Source of the DNA: Diospyros lotus
Lineage: Eukaryota; Streptophyta; Magnoliopsida; Ericales; Ebenaceae
Length of the DNA: 64,000 bases
NCBI RefSeq assembly: GCF_014633365.1
Contig: NC_068348.1
Location: 12,108,311 to 12,172,310, forward strand
Reading direction: 5' to 3'
Shown here: positions 1 through 11,375 of the stretch, piece after piece
Position numbering within the stretch: position 1 is the stretch's first letter
Layout: each line of letters opens with the position of its first letter
The notes under the pieces: model-generated
Told to the model about the DNA's origin: nothing
Seen by the model: only the letters and a program-made list of their open reading frames with translations
The model's database searches: none
Program-made: the position numbers and the translations under genes

Positions 1-2340
1 CACAACAAGCTAACATGGTTACACCCCTACTCTTGTAGCGGTCTTCTAGCCAAATTTACTCACCCATCTTCAATTTTATTGGGACTTTTTCAAATCTCAC
101 CATTTCTCAACAAAGCCTCTTACTCTAGAGGCACGAAACTTTCAGCCATCCTAAATCAGGTTCATTCTCAATCCGTAATAGACACCTGACTTAAACCATG
201 CATAATGGTTCCCCTTATCCTCTTCGACAAGGACAACACCATGACAGCAATGAATTCCCCCCCCCCCATGGTCGTTGCATCTCAAATTTCACAGGCACCA
301 GCCTTCATAGGCCATTCACACTCGGCTTCATGGTCCTACCATGCACCATGGTTACCTTTGACCTTCCTGACAACATCTTTTCCTTACCAGCGACAATGAC
401 ATCACCATGTCATTTCAAAAGACTCGTTGCTCCTTGAATCTCATTGGTCATCGCAACCAGCACGACCCTACTCTTAGGCCGCCTCCTCATATCACTTTCT
501 ATACTTATAGCAGTTAGCTAATTCCCTAAGAGACTCTGGCTTCTTTCGATTTTTTTATACACTTTGCTACCAACAACTCACACCACTTGGTAAGCGACCA
601 CATGGGCTCTAACACCACAACAGCTTCACTAGCCGATTTCCTTTCACAACCATTAACCTTAGACACGAGGTTAATTCTCATCAATTTCCCACACACTAAG
701 GCATCCCTCTGGCTGTATCACTCACAGCTATTAAGTGATTTCATCATCTTAATACCATTCTTGGAAACCAATCTCTCCCCATAAGCTCTTCCTTCGAGCT
801 CTCTTTACCCATTGACGACATCTTAAATTCGCCCTCATCTTCTATCTAAGCAACTCGATTAATTCTAACCGGATCGCCCGGCTCACCACTAACACAACCT
901 TCCTCCAGGCACTACACTTGCAATCATCGACTACCACTTCGATATAAACTCCATCCTTTGCAAATCACCCCTGCCATTCATATGGAATTCACACTTCCAC
1001 TCAATGCCTTAGAACTCATCTTCTTACTCAAGCATTTACCATTACGTTGGCTTTTCCCGGGTGATCTCTCCTGATAAAGTTGGAGCACCTTAGGAAGTTC
1101 ATCCCATACTGTTGCCTCATACTCAACTTCTCTTGGGAGAACATCTCAAGTTCTACCCTGACCACATTTCAACACTACCATTTACAGCCCTCACTACGGA
1201 GTAACACTCTTTCAAGCGGCACAATATTGCCCTGACCAACCATCTTTTATCACCTTGGGTCTCTTTTTCAAAATTCGCCTGGTCTAACCACCAGGACCCG
1301 CTGAACCTTTATATTAAAGGCATACACGGCAACCAACAAGGCTTTACATCACATTCCTTGAGCCTCACGCTCCTATTATTTCCATCAGGTGCTACCACCT
1401 GGAAATTTCCCTGTGTTATCAACCGAAAACCCCTACATGAGGATACTTCCTCATTTCGCATCGACACGACTAGCACTAACACCAGACTATGCAATTGCGA
1501 GCCTTCACGGATTTTGAACTGTGCCTTAGCCATGCGTTAAGCTTACCACAACTCACATCACAAGATTAGAGATCCCCTTATTCGAAGCCTTCACGCACTT
1601 CAATATTCCCATCTCATGATTGGCTTTCAACTTGTAAGTCTCGCCCTCCATGGCACTTACCTTACATCCTGGAGCCATTTACCGACTCCACTTATCAATC
1701 CCATCTTCATACATTATTGCAAGATCACACTGGGTTCATCATCCCAATTTACCCGATTAACTTTGATCAAATTAACCACAACTACATTAGCATCCTTTAG
1801 CAAAGAGCATCACCACACATCTTGTTATCACACCACAAGATATCACCCACTTCGATTCACAACCTTCTGCTACCATGATAACAAAGGGCACTACCACTAT
1901 ACTTTAACCCTTACGGAAACTTAGGTCTGGCCTAGGCATAACCTACAGCATACCCCAGGTCTTCGGCGTCTAATCGTCTCCACTACAGACGGGTTACTCC
2001 ACGTAGAGGGCTGCAGTCCCTCATGTGGACTAACCGTCTGTATCCAGTGGTCCCTAGCATTAGACCCGTCACTGATAGGCGTCAACCATAACATTATTCC
2101 CACGCTAGACCCATTTCTTTTCCCTGGGTTTCTTTCTCAAACATCTTGAGATGCTATAATGCCTCAACATTCGCTAAACTGCCTCAACACCACTTATTAC
2201 TCACAATTGAGTTGCGAAACTGACCACAGCTTTCGCAACCCATATCGTGCATCTCACAGATCTTCAGTCCCTGACCATCTACATAATCACTGTGTTGCCC
2301 TGTGCTTTAGGCGAGCCAACACCTGGTCACCATCATCGTG

Positions 2341-2600
2341 TCACTCCCATACACTGGCTCAACATTGGTTCCCCATCGTGTTACCCTGTGCTTCAGAGAG
2401 TCAACACCCAATCATGTATCACTCCCATACACTGGCCCAACACTGGTTCCCCATTGTGTTGCGCTGTGCTTCAGATAGTCAACACCCAATCATATGTCAC
2501 TCCCATACACTGGCCCAACACTAGTTCCCCATCGTGTTACCCTGTGCTTCAGAGAGTCAACACCAAATCATTATTACCGTGTTGCTCCCTTACACTGGCC
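2341..2600 (-). repeat. 78-bp tandem repeat array in family A interior
   Basis: Three units begin with 'tcactcccatacactgg' at 2,341, 2,419 and 2,497 (exact 78-bp steps), followed by a diverged partial unit near 2,575. Because 78 is divisible by three, plus-strand frames stay open and give a 26-residue repeat, but this is antisense to the element and is probably not translated. The second family A copy (around 24,390-24,520) has only one full unit plus the partial one. Confidence 0.85.
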
Positions 2601-4843
2601 CAACAACAGTTTCCAATAGCCTGGCTCAGGTCCCACTCCGATCTTCTTCGCACCCCATAGTGTGACTTTCAGTCTTCCAGTTTAACCTCTGATATCGAAC
2701 CCGACATGGCTACCCCACCACGCTCGTAGCCACTATCCTTACCAGGCGTCCTACTCGGCAACAAATCTATCGGATCATTACCGCGTTTCGCGATTCCTCC
2801 TTAAGACTACTTTAGATGTCCTATCTATTCCAGGAGATTCTCGGTCTCACCTGACTAAATTTCTTAAGGTGCTGCTTCAGATCTTTAGCATCTGACCGTC
2901 ACCTGCAGTTCACTAAATTGCTCAGGCCCATGGGCTACTTGCCCTCAATGTGAGCCAACTCATTAGTCCTCTGCCACACGGTCCATAACATCAGATCTGT
3001 CACATCGAGCCTTGTACCCATAGCATCAAAGCTACTTAAAGCCTCCCTGAGCTACGATAGTTCCACCACCATCTTACCAAAGCCATCTTACATGGTTATC
3101 TTTACCTTGATAACCCCAAACTCACTCCATGAGTTTCGCTCCTCAAGACTCTACATCTCTTACTACCTATGAGAATCACAAACCACTCCAATTTTTGAGG
3201 CCTCATGATCTTACTCCATAAGATCATACCTCACGGCTTCCAACCAACATGGGAAAGTTCCAACTTCCCAAAACAATGGATCCAAATCCATCATGATTCA
3301 TTTTGCCACCCATCTCATCCTAGAGCTTGACTGCCAACGATCTCTCATTCCATGATCGACTACCTGAGCTTACCTCAAGCTCCATACCTATAGCCATAGA
3401 GCACCTACCATTACTCTCCAGGTAAATTGCGACCTCTCGTCTCTCCTTGCACACTCATGAACGCATTCAGTCACTATGCCCGGCCTGGCCTTCCCGCCTG
3501 CCTCGCTCGGGTTTCCATGACTTGGAACTAAAATTTTGGGGCCTCCACATTGCTCACCATGCCCCTGCCCGCTCGGTATCCAAAGCTGGCATTTCCTGTG
3601 CGCTTATAGCCCATGGATATCCTATTACCACAATTCACTACCTTCGGCCAACACACCGCTCATACCTTCATTGGGTGACCTCCGCGTCTCCCATCAAGGG
3701 TCTCGTGACCTTAGGCGTCATTCCAACCCCAAGCATCACAATGAGGGTCTATTCACCTCTCATCTCCTGACCTTAGGCGTCCCACCAGACCCCAAGTGTC
3801 ACTATGAGAGTTTAATTGGCCCCTCATCCATCACTCACACGAACGGTCACTTGACCTTTCACAACCTGGACTTCTAATCCAATGGCTCCCACACACATAT
3901 CAACACATGCCCAACTCTTTTATCCCCAATTTGGATTCCATCTTGACCTACTAGGGATTTTTCATCTCATACAAACATCCGCTAAGGTCCATTTACCACA
4001 CACTTATCCTTCCTTAGGATAATTCCTGTTTCATCATGAAACCAACCAGGGTCCACTCATACCCTAGGCATGTCCCCTTCGGGATCGCCATAGTGATACA
4101 ATCACATGGCACCATATGCATCCCTCATGCATAACTCACAACCGACTTCATTCGGAGTCTTTCTGCAAGCTACCAACGTCATGCCTACCCTGGCCATGAC
4201 AGGCATATGCTTCAGATGCTCGCTCCACCTAGAGCCTCACTGCAAGCAACATTAGCTTACTCCCTTCCCGGAGCTCGTCACACAACCTATTGACGACTTC
4301 TTTCTTTGGGCTTCGAGCTAATTTCAACCTTAGCTCACCCTAGTTCAAGCACACCACCTCTACGGGAACCACTCCATTCCCTCATACAGGATTGACCATC
4401 TTCCTAACATAGGGATACTCCGCTAAACACTTCACGGATTAGCTATACCTCGAGCCCCCTAGGCCCTTTCATTACTTTTGTCATGATTAGACTTCGTGTC
4501 CCCACACGAGCATCAACATTTCAATCACAAGGAACTCTCATCCTTAGAACGCTTCATTTACCCCAAATTTTTACATTCGGGTTCTTGATACCATCACCCA
4601 CACTTGGGCTTTTGACTCTTCTTTGCTCGACCCGTATATCTCTTATAGAATATCATCTCAAATCATGATATTTTCCCCTTCTTATAGCAGGAATATACGA
4701 GCACTCCATTCCCATCACCATAAACCTCAATGCCTCGACCCATCTCCTAGGGTCCTCGGTCACTTGTGGTTCTACTTCCAAGGCCCTCCGATCAATCTTC
4801 AATCACATTTCTCCATGCATCATCCACTTGATGCTCTAACCAT

Positions 4844-4855
4844 GCTCTGACACCA
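4844..4855 (-). other. Degenerate primer-binding site (initiator tRNA-Met)
   Basis: Plus strand GCTCTGACACCA, one base away from the complement of TGGTATCAGAGC. It lies 3 bp from the LTR that starts at 4,859 and fixes the element on the minus strand. Confidence 0.75.
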
Positions 4856-4858
4856 AAC

Positions 4859-6715
4859 TGTGACGCTCATTCCCACTTACGGGTGCCACTCGTGAATAAT
4901 TACCTGAATTGCCCACCTACCTGGCCTTTCGCGAAGGGCGGACTAGGTTTCAACACGAAATGCCCTAGGTGGGAACTAGGCTCGTCCTTGCCTTCCCTCA
5001 ACCCCAGGATTCACTAGCAGAATTGGGCTTAAACCACACCGTACTTGGCTAAAAAGAAATCTCATTCAAACGCCCAATCGCCATTTTCCTATTTATTTTA
5101 AATTCTTCTTCCATCCAAGAATTTTATTGGGCTCCATAAATTTAACCATTTCAATCAACCCATTGATTTTTACCAAATTTGGAGGAAAAACTCATAATTT
5201 TTAATTTTCAAAAATTCGGCATTATTCTCCAAAATGCCCGAAAAATCCCTTTAAATTTCAGAATAAAAAAAACAATTGGCCGGTGGGGCTTACTGGCGCC
5301 CTCGGGGCCTGCGTGGGGCCCCACGGTGCGCCTGCTGTGTGTGCCTCTGTGCGGCCGCCCGCACGCGTGCCTGCGCGGCCCAGCGTGCGCTGGCGCCACC
5401 CTGTACTCCCCAGCGCGCCACCGCGCGCCCGCATGGCCCAGCGCCTATTGCCCCCACTGTGGCCCCCTGCGGGCCACACACGAGCCCCGACTGCTGCCAC
5501 TTCGCTACCCTTTTTTTTTTCTTTTCTTTTCTTGAGCCCTTTTAACCCATATTTTCCAGAAACTTATTTTAATAAAAATATCTCAATAATTTCACATTTC
5601 CAACCAAAACCCATTCTTTTACAATACCAAAATGCTCTCTTTCCCTTTATATACTACTCTTGTCTTGAAATCTCAATTTCAAGACTTCATCTTAGCCCTT
5701 GATTTCCATTTGCTTTTTGAGAGAAAATCCCAACCACACAAAAAAGCACAATCCATGTGCCTTTGTCTTGATTAATCTCATCCATTGGATTTTATTCACT
5801 TTTCAAGTGAAGATCTCAACCTTCAATTAAAAGCACAATCCAAGTGCTTTTGAAAGCTTTAATCTCAACCACTCATCTCTTAATATTTGGCATTCCATGC
5901 CATTTCTTCTTTTTAAATCCCCACCTTTGGATTCATTCTCTTTTCAAGAATAGATCTCATCCATTGGATTCTTGAATTTTCCATTTATTTCTCATTTACT
6001 TAAATGAAACTATTTTCAACCCATCACATTTGAGAGACATAAAACATTTCTTTCCCATTTAATAAATCCCACAATTTTCCATCATTAATGGGAGACTAAT
6101 TTACCATTTTCCTTTGGATTTATTTAATTCTCCATAATCATACTCTACATTAAATGCTTGAAAGACTAATTAGAATTTCTTTTGCATTTAATTAAATTCC
6201 CTCTTTTAACTTGGACCACCTTAAGCCATGTGTCACTCCATGACACCCACGTTGGCTTCCAAGTTCTAATCTCCTCCATCCATGTGGCATCACCACATTT
6301 ATTTTCTAATATAGGGAAAATTAATTACTTTACCACATAATTCACCATTTTAGGGAAAATTAATTATTTTCTCTAATAATTGCATATTCTCCATTTTCCC
6401 TATTTTCCATAATTAAATTCCTCTATGGAATTTATTCCAAAATTCCCAAAATACTCTTTGTGAATTTATTAATCCCATATATCTCCACATAAATACCAAA
6501 TTGGGATTTAATTCACTTACACACCTAACTCCACATAGGAATTATTTCCAATTCACCAAAATACCCTTTTATTGGACTTCACTATCCAAATTACCAAAAT
6601 GCCCTCTCATAGGGCACCAATATTTTCAAGGATCTAACATTTTCTCAAGGGTATTTTTGAAAGTTTTCTTACTTCCTTTCTCATTCTCATAACACTAGGA
6701 TTACTGGGTGTTACA
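4859..6715 (-). mobile_element. Gypsy-type LTR (about 1.86 kb) with internal sequence on both sides
   Basis: On the minus strand it starts TGTAACACCCAG at 6,715 and ends at 4,859 beside the primer site. A polypurine tract precedes it at 6,716-6,733. A TATA box (TATATAAA on the minus strand, 5,646-5,653) sits in the middle. A very GC-rich block lies at about 5,276-5,500, bordered by A/T tracts. It shows the same general architecture as the solo LTR at 43,804-50,329 (related start, TATATAAAGG box, GC-rich block, GGTGGGAACTAGGC-type box near the 3' end), but it differs from the 2.79-kb LTRs of family A copy 2, although the flanking internal sequence is family A. Both flanks are internal sequence: the 3' end on the right and the 5' end on the left. 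Confidence 0.8.
5276..5500. other. GC-rich block inside LTR
   Basis: This stretch is strongly G+C rich within A/T-rich LTR sequence and produces several overlapping open frames on both strands (Ala/Pro/Arg-rich), which I treat as composition artefacts. Comparable GC-rich blocks occur in the related LTR at 45,707-45,755 and 49,536-49,600. Confidence 0.7.
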
Positions 6716-6733
6716 TTCTACCCCCCATAAAAG
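6716..6733 (-). other. Polypurine tract
   Basis: Minus strand reads CTTTTATGGGGGGTAGAA directly before the LTR start TGTAACACCC. It is preceded by the 'gaatttcgaggatgaaattc' motif found before several LTRs in this window. Confidence 0.75.
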
Positions 6734-7189
6734 AATTTCATCCTCGAAATTCACCTTACCATAATTTCCTGCCTAAGATAATCATATTCTTGGGCTACAT
6801 GGCAAATTCTCGTGCTCGAGAATCCCATATCCTATCCATTCCTCACATTTACCTCGAACTATACCCACCTCGAGGCTTCGCTTAGGCTTTTGGTCCTCCA
6901 ACTCTTGAGAACATTCAACAACCGAACACCGCTTTGGCCTCCCACCAAACCGCACATTTGGTCGCTGGTCACGCTTACTTCAACGCTATCCATCTCTGGA
7001 TGGATTTTCTCTGCCTTGAAGAATCGTTTTGTAGTCCACTTCCAATTTTCCCATTGATCGAACAAACTCTCACTAACATCGCATCACTGATCACTCTACC
7101 ACGATTTTACACCGATCACACACGGCAATGTTTCCCGCTGCCAATCACACATGGCCACGATTTTACGCTGGTCCAACCAGCAATGTCTT
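6716..7189 (-). mobile_element. Family A internal region, 3' end (copy 1), truncated
   Basis: Matches 18,760-18,958 plus 20,989-21,290 of copy 2, without the solo LTR that interrupts copy 2. Homology stops at about 7,185 after 'gtccaaccagcaa', where sequence of a plus-strand element begins. No coding motifs. Confidence 0.75.
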
Positions 7190-7234
7190 TGTAGAAACCC
7201 CACGATTTTACCCTAAAAAAAGCGGGGCGTTACA
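7190..7234 (+). mobile_element. Truncated LTR tail of a plus-strand element
   Basis: About 45 bp ending 'gcggggcgttaca', directly followed by a perfect plus-strand primer site. The rest of this LTR is missing because it abuts family A sequence. Confidence 0.55.
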
Positions 7235-7236
7235 GT

Positions 7237-7248
7237 TGGTATCAGAGC
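7237..7248 (+). other. Primer-binding site (initiator tRNA-Met)
   Basis: Perfect TGGTATCAGAGC, 2 bp after the LTR tail end 'ttaca'. Confidence 0.85.
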
Positions 7249-10200
7249 TTAATAGGCTACTTGACGATTTAGGGGTTGTGGACTCAAAGCAAACGTTTTA
7301 TTGGAAACTTAAGGGTATCAGATACAGTTAGAGCCAATTAGTAGAAACCCCAAGTGGAGGCTTAGGGGAAAAGAGACTAATGGTTTGTAGAACGAAATCC
7401 CTACTTAGAGAGTTGGGGATTGTCGGTTGAAGTCTTGAGGTTATTGGATTTAAGTGTGGTGTAGTGAAAGTGCATGTCTAGGAAATTTCTGGCTAAGGAA
7501 AGACTTGGTATTTAAGTGTGTCCGTTTGTGACCCATCTTTCTTTCCTGGGAACTTACTTAGTGTACTATTCAGGTATAGACACTATTTCAGTATACGATT
7601 ACTATTCACATTGAATTGTAGAAACCTGATGGAAGCTAGTACAAACAGAATGATTAGTCTGATGTGACATGTTCTAGCTGATGAGTTAGGATTGAATGAT
7701 AAGTATTTTCGAGGATCATTAGTGTCTCAAAAATAAGATGTATAGATCAGGGATCCAACAGATTGGGTCAAACGAGAGGTCGAATATGGCCAAGTGATGG
7801 CGTGTGAGTTACGTAAATCGATGAGCTGATAGTGGTGCAACCAATGTGACTCGCAGAGATCGGATAAGAAACCTTAGTAGCGTGACAGCACTACTAGTTC
7901 GGTGTTCACAATGACAGATTTTGATCTAGGGACCCACATACAGAGGGCTGATGGATGGCTTGTGGTAAGGTACAGGAGGCCCGTCGACCAAAGCATCATA
8001 GTGGACTGCTTGGGAGACGATCAGATGCTGAAGATTTGGGATAGCTCAGTAGGGTCTGTACCTTATATGAGGTCTAAGTCCCAATGGTTTAGGTTGAAAG
8101 AGGTTGGAAGCCTAAGGAATCAACCCAAAATGAGATGGATTGAATATGGACTGAGTGTCCTATTTAAAGAATTGTATCGAGGTTCGCGGTCATCTTGGGA
8201 GTGGGTGACACGACGAATAGTACGAGGCTCGAGGAATAGAATACCTTGGTGTCTAGTATGGCAATGGGATCATGAGATGGTTATGTTTGCAATTGCCTCA
8301 AAGAAAGAATTGGGTTACAAATGAAAAGCTACCCGGCGTATGAGATGAACATGATAGAATTGATGTATATAGCCGCTACCTATGAGGTGATGAAATCATC
8401 GGCCGTGATGAGGGCCTAGAATGAATGTTCTTGTGGAAGGAGTTAGACTTGTGGCAAGGAAAACGAATGATAGTTCTTAGACGACTACGATGAGACCGTG
8501 CAGTTTTCACCTAGGGCGTACCTATTTGAGGGTCGACACTTGGTGTATGAGTAAGCCTACTATGCGATCGAGGTGATGATGACAGATTGTGTGCTGGCTG
8601 ACGGTAAGTGTAGTACCTATGAAGAACTAATTTGATGGTCGTGTGCCGATAGTCAGCTAGATCTGAAGAATGAAATGTGAGAGTCAGTGGATTCTCGGTA
8701 AATGAGATTTCAGGTAGTGGAGCATGGCTAGTCAAAAGCCTTGATGACAAGTTGCAAGATGACAATCTCGGCTCAAGGTAGGGTTTGGGTATCGAAAATG
8801 CAAAGAGTTGCTTGATAGGTCGTAGAAACACAAAAAGGAATGATAAAGAGACCGAGTCAATAGAGGCTATGACTACGGGCTTGAGGATTCAAAAGTCTAT
8901 GAGAAGGGACACGTGAATGGGCTGTGTCTTGTGCAACCACATGGGGACTAGAATTATTATTTGAGGATTGAGGTATCCTTAGGCAAAGAGTCCCTGGGAG
9001 TTTTTGGGGTTCAATTATTCACGAGTTTCTAGAAGATGACTGGGACTAGATATCATGATCTGATTTGGCATCTTCGGTGATAAATCAGGTTAGGATTCCT
9101 GAGGAATTTCCTAAAGGTGATTTCAAGGGCCATTGAGGATGTAAGATGAAACTTTAGAGTTTTCAAAAAGAAATCCAGCTAAGATTGGAGTACCTTAGGT
9201 GACGTGAGTACCTACTTACTCTAGCTGGAAGTAAAGTTACCGATTATTGTCTTGAAAATTGTGTGAATCTTTGCCGTGATTGAGAGGATCGAGTAATGGC
9301 AGATGTGCCAGGATAACGAGTCGCAATAGGAAAAGCTACTGACCTAGATTAATTAGAAATCCGAGATTTTTGATTTTGGAGAATGAAACTCTCATATGGT
9401 TAGACGGTTAGTCTAGGTAGCCTAGTAAGCAAATTGGGAGATGTATAGCTGGACAATCATTAAAATGATGTTAGCAAGTTATGAAAATAAGGACCCTATT
9501 AATATGAGGTATAGGCACTTGCGATCAGTAAAAATCTGTAAGAAAAATGAAAAATATCAAGATATATTCTCGGAAGATTTAACGAGATTATTTCGTAATG
9601 ATGAAATTGCCAATGATAGCTTGAGGTTATTGGATGCTTAGCTATGTGTGACTTGATTGAGGACGTGAATTATCAGGTGATAATTAAGAGCCGATATTTT
9701 TACCTTGATTTGATGAATTATTAAACAACTGCAAAAGGCTGAGATATTTTATGATCAATATGCAATCGATGGTAAGGCAAGGGAATAAGACGTTGAAGTA
9801 TCTAAACATAATATTCATTCCATACGTTCAACACAATTACAAGAGATTAAGCCATATAATTACTCAAAAAAAAAAAAGAAAAAGAAAAATCAAACCATAG
9901 AACTGATAATGTTGTCGATGCTCAGTGACGACGATGGTTTTCAAACACGACGGGTCCAAGCTCATTGATGTCGTCTTGGAGTAAGCACTGGCTACTACTA
10001 GTTTTACCAGGGTAAGGTTGAATAGTAGCCTCTGGGAAACTAGGATGAGGGACGTCCTCCGGGATGATGGGAAGTTCGGAGCTTCAGTTTGGGTTTTGAT
10101 CAGATTATAGGAGAGACTAATCTAGCATAGGTTGGGGATGTGCAAGATAGGTTGCAAAGAGTAAATCTTGCAAATGAGCTTGATAAGATTGCAAATCACT

Positions 10201-10435
10201 AACCTATTGTTGAAGGGCAAGAATATGAGATACACAACCATAGATGGGATCTTGAAGTCGAGCTAAAGCTTTAATAGTAAGTGAAACGGCTGCCTCTGAC
10301 CGATCCCTTACCAGAAGCCAGGGCTAGAATAAGAGAGGTATTGCTGGTACCAAAAACTAGGTGGATGGCAGAAAAATCAACAGCTCCTTCCTCGTGGCTG
10401 AAGTAAGGTGCAAAGAGGCATCGTGGGGTATAATG
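7249..10435 (+). mobile_element. Decayed interior of a plus-strand LTR element, no recognisable proteins
   Basis: Follows a plus-strand primer site and ends at an LTR start at 10,436. The last bases before that start ('gtggggtataatg') resemble a worn polypurine tract. The longest frame, 7,902-8,324 (140 codons), and a minus-strand frame at 8,511-8,831 match no domain I know. I could not find gag CCHC, DTG, YxDD or integrase motifs. An A-rich run lies at about 9,866-9,888. This may be a heavily decayed Gypsy interior or a non-autonomous element. Confidence 0.5.
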
Positions 10436-10979
10436 TGTAATATCCAGTATTTAATATCAAAGGCACGTTTGGAATTAAGGTGTTGTGCCATGAAAAATTG
10501 GGGAAAAATGAAAATCTTTTTAGAAAATGAAGGCTGGCCGCAAGGGCCAGCCCCACTGCAAGGAGAATGCCGCGAGCCTCAGCTCAAGACAAGCAGCTTA
10601 CGGTATCTTGCTGTGAGTGCCAACCTTACTGCCAAGGGCTAGTTGTGAGGGTAAGCTCACAGCAGCTTGCCGCAAGCACCAGCCTCGCGGCTAGGAAAAT
10701 GCTGCGAGCCACAGCCTAGTGGCAACTCTCCGCGAGAGCTAGCCTCGCGGCCAAGGGCTGGCTGCGGGGGCAAGCAGCCGTTCTTGAGAATCCTACCTTA
10801 TAAATTCCTGGCTATAAGACATTAATGATAACTTCCAATTTCAGTAAAATCTATAGACTTTGAATGCACATTTACTGTTTTTGTGAATAGTCATTGGGAT
10901 CCAAGACTGACTTAGGCATTAGAGGGTCTTCACGAGGGAAGATTCCCGCGAGCTTTCTAACCCATTTTCTGAGCATCTA

Positions 10980-11375
10980 CAGGGCCAAATCCTTGCGGCG
11001 AGCCTAGCGACGAAGGTAAATCCTGCGATGAACCTAACGATGTAGGAAAATCCTTGCATCGAACCTTGCAGCAAAGGGAAAGCCTTGTGGTGAGAGTTAC
11101 CAGCGGAGGCAAAACCTTGTGGTGAGAGCTAGAAGCGAAGCCCTGTGGTGAGAGCTAGTGACGAAGCTTTGTGAAAAAACCTTTTGGCGAGAGCTAGCAG
11201 TAAAGCCTTGTGGAAAAAGCTTGTGGTGAGAGCTAGTGGCGAAGCTTTGTGGCAAAACCTTACAGTGAGAGCTAGTGGTGAAACCTGATGGCAAAATCTT
11301 GTGGCGAGAGCTAGTGGCGAAGTCTTGTGGCGAAAGAGCTAGTGGCAAAATCCTTGCGGCGAGCATCTTAGCAAT
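10980..11375 (+). repeat. Degenerate minisatellite in the upstream half of an LTR
   Basis: Repeated variants of 'gtggcgagagctagtggcga' and 'cttgtggtgagagctag' recur roughly every 40-50 bp, with internal half-units. A minus-strand open frame (11,097-11,366) is a by-product of the repeat. A related but less regular set (cgcaag/ctcgcgg/gccgcgag) is at about 10,530-10,790. Confidence 0.7.

Larger units (their letters stand above)
1..4858 (-). mobile_element. Family A LTR element, internal region copy 1 (5' part, cut by window edge)
   Basis: C/T-rich on the plus strand. It runs leftwards from a degenerate primer site at 4,844-4,855 next to the LTR. It aligns by eye along its whole length with 22,019-26,639 of the second copy: for example, both carry the run 'cttctagccaaatttactca' near their start. 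No reverse transcriptase, integrase, protease or gag motif was found on either strand, and all open frames are short. It contains a 78-bp tandem array (2,341-2,590) and has indels relative to copy 2: about 135 bp extra near 220-355, flanked by short direct repeats, and extra sequence near 4,090-4,280. I read it as the interior of a large non-autonomous Gypsy-type element on the minus strand. The left end is outside the window. Confidence 0.75.

Noticed and set aside
2159..2660. Plus-strand frames with a 26-residue repeat
   Set aside because: They are translations of the 78-bp tandem repeat, antisense to the element, and are not maintained in the second family A copy.
5258..5702. Several overlapping Ala/Pro/Arg-rich frames on both strands
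   Set aside because: All fall in the GC-rich block of an LTR; composition alone explains them.
7902..8324. 140-codon plus-strand frame
   Set aside because: No recognisable domain, surrounded by stop-rich sequence of the same composition. It may be a relic, but I cannot support a gene.
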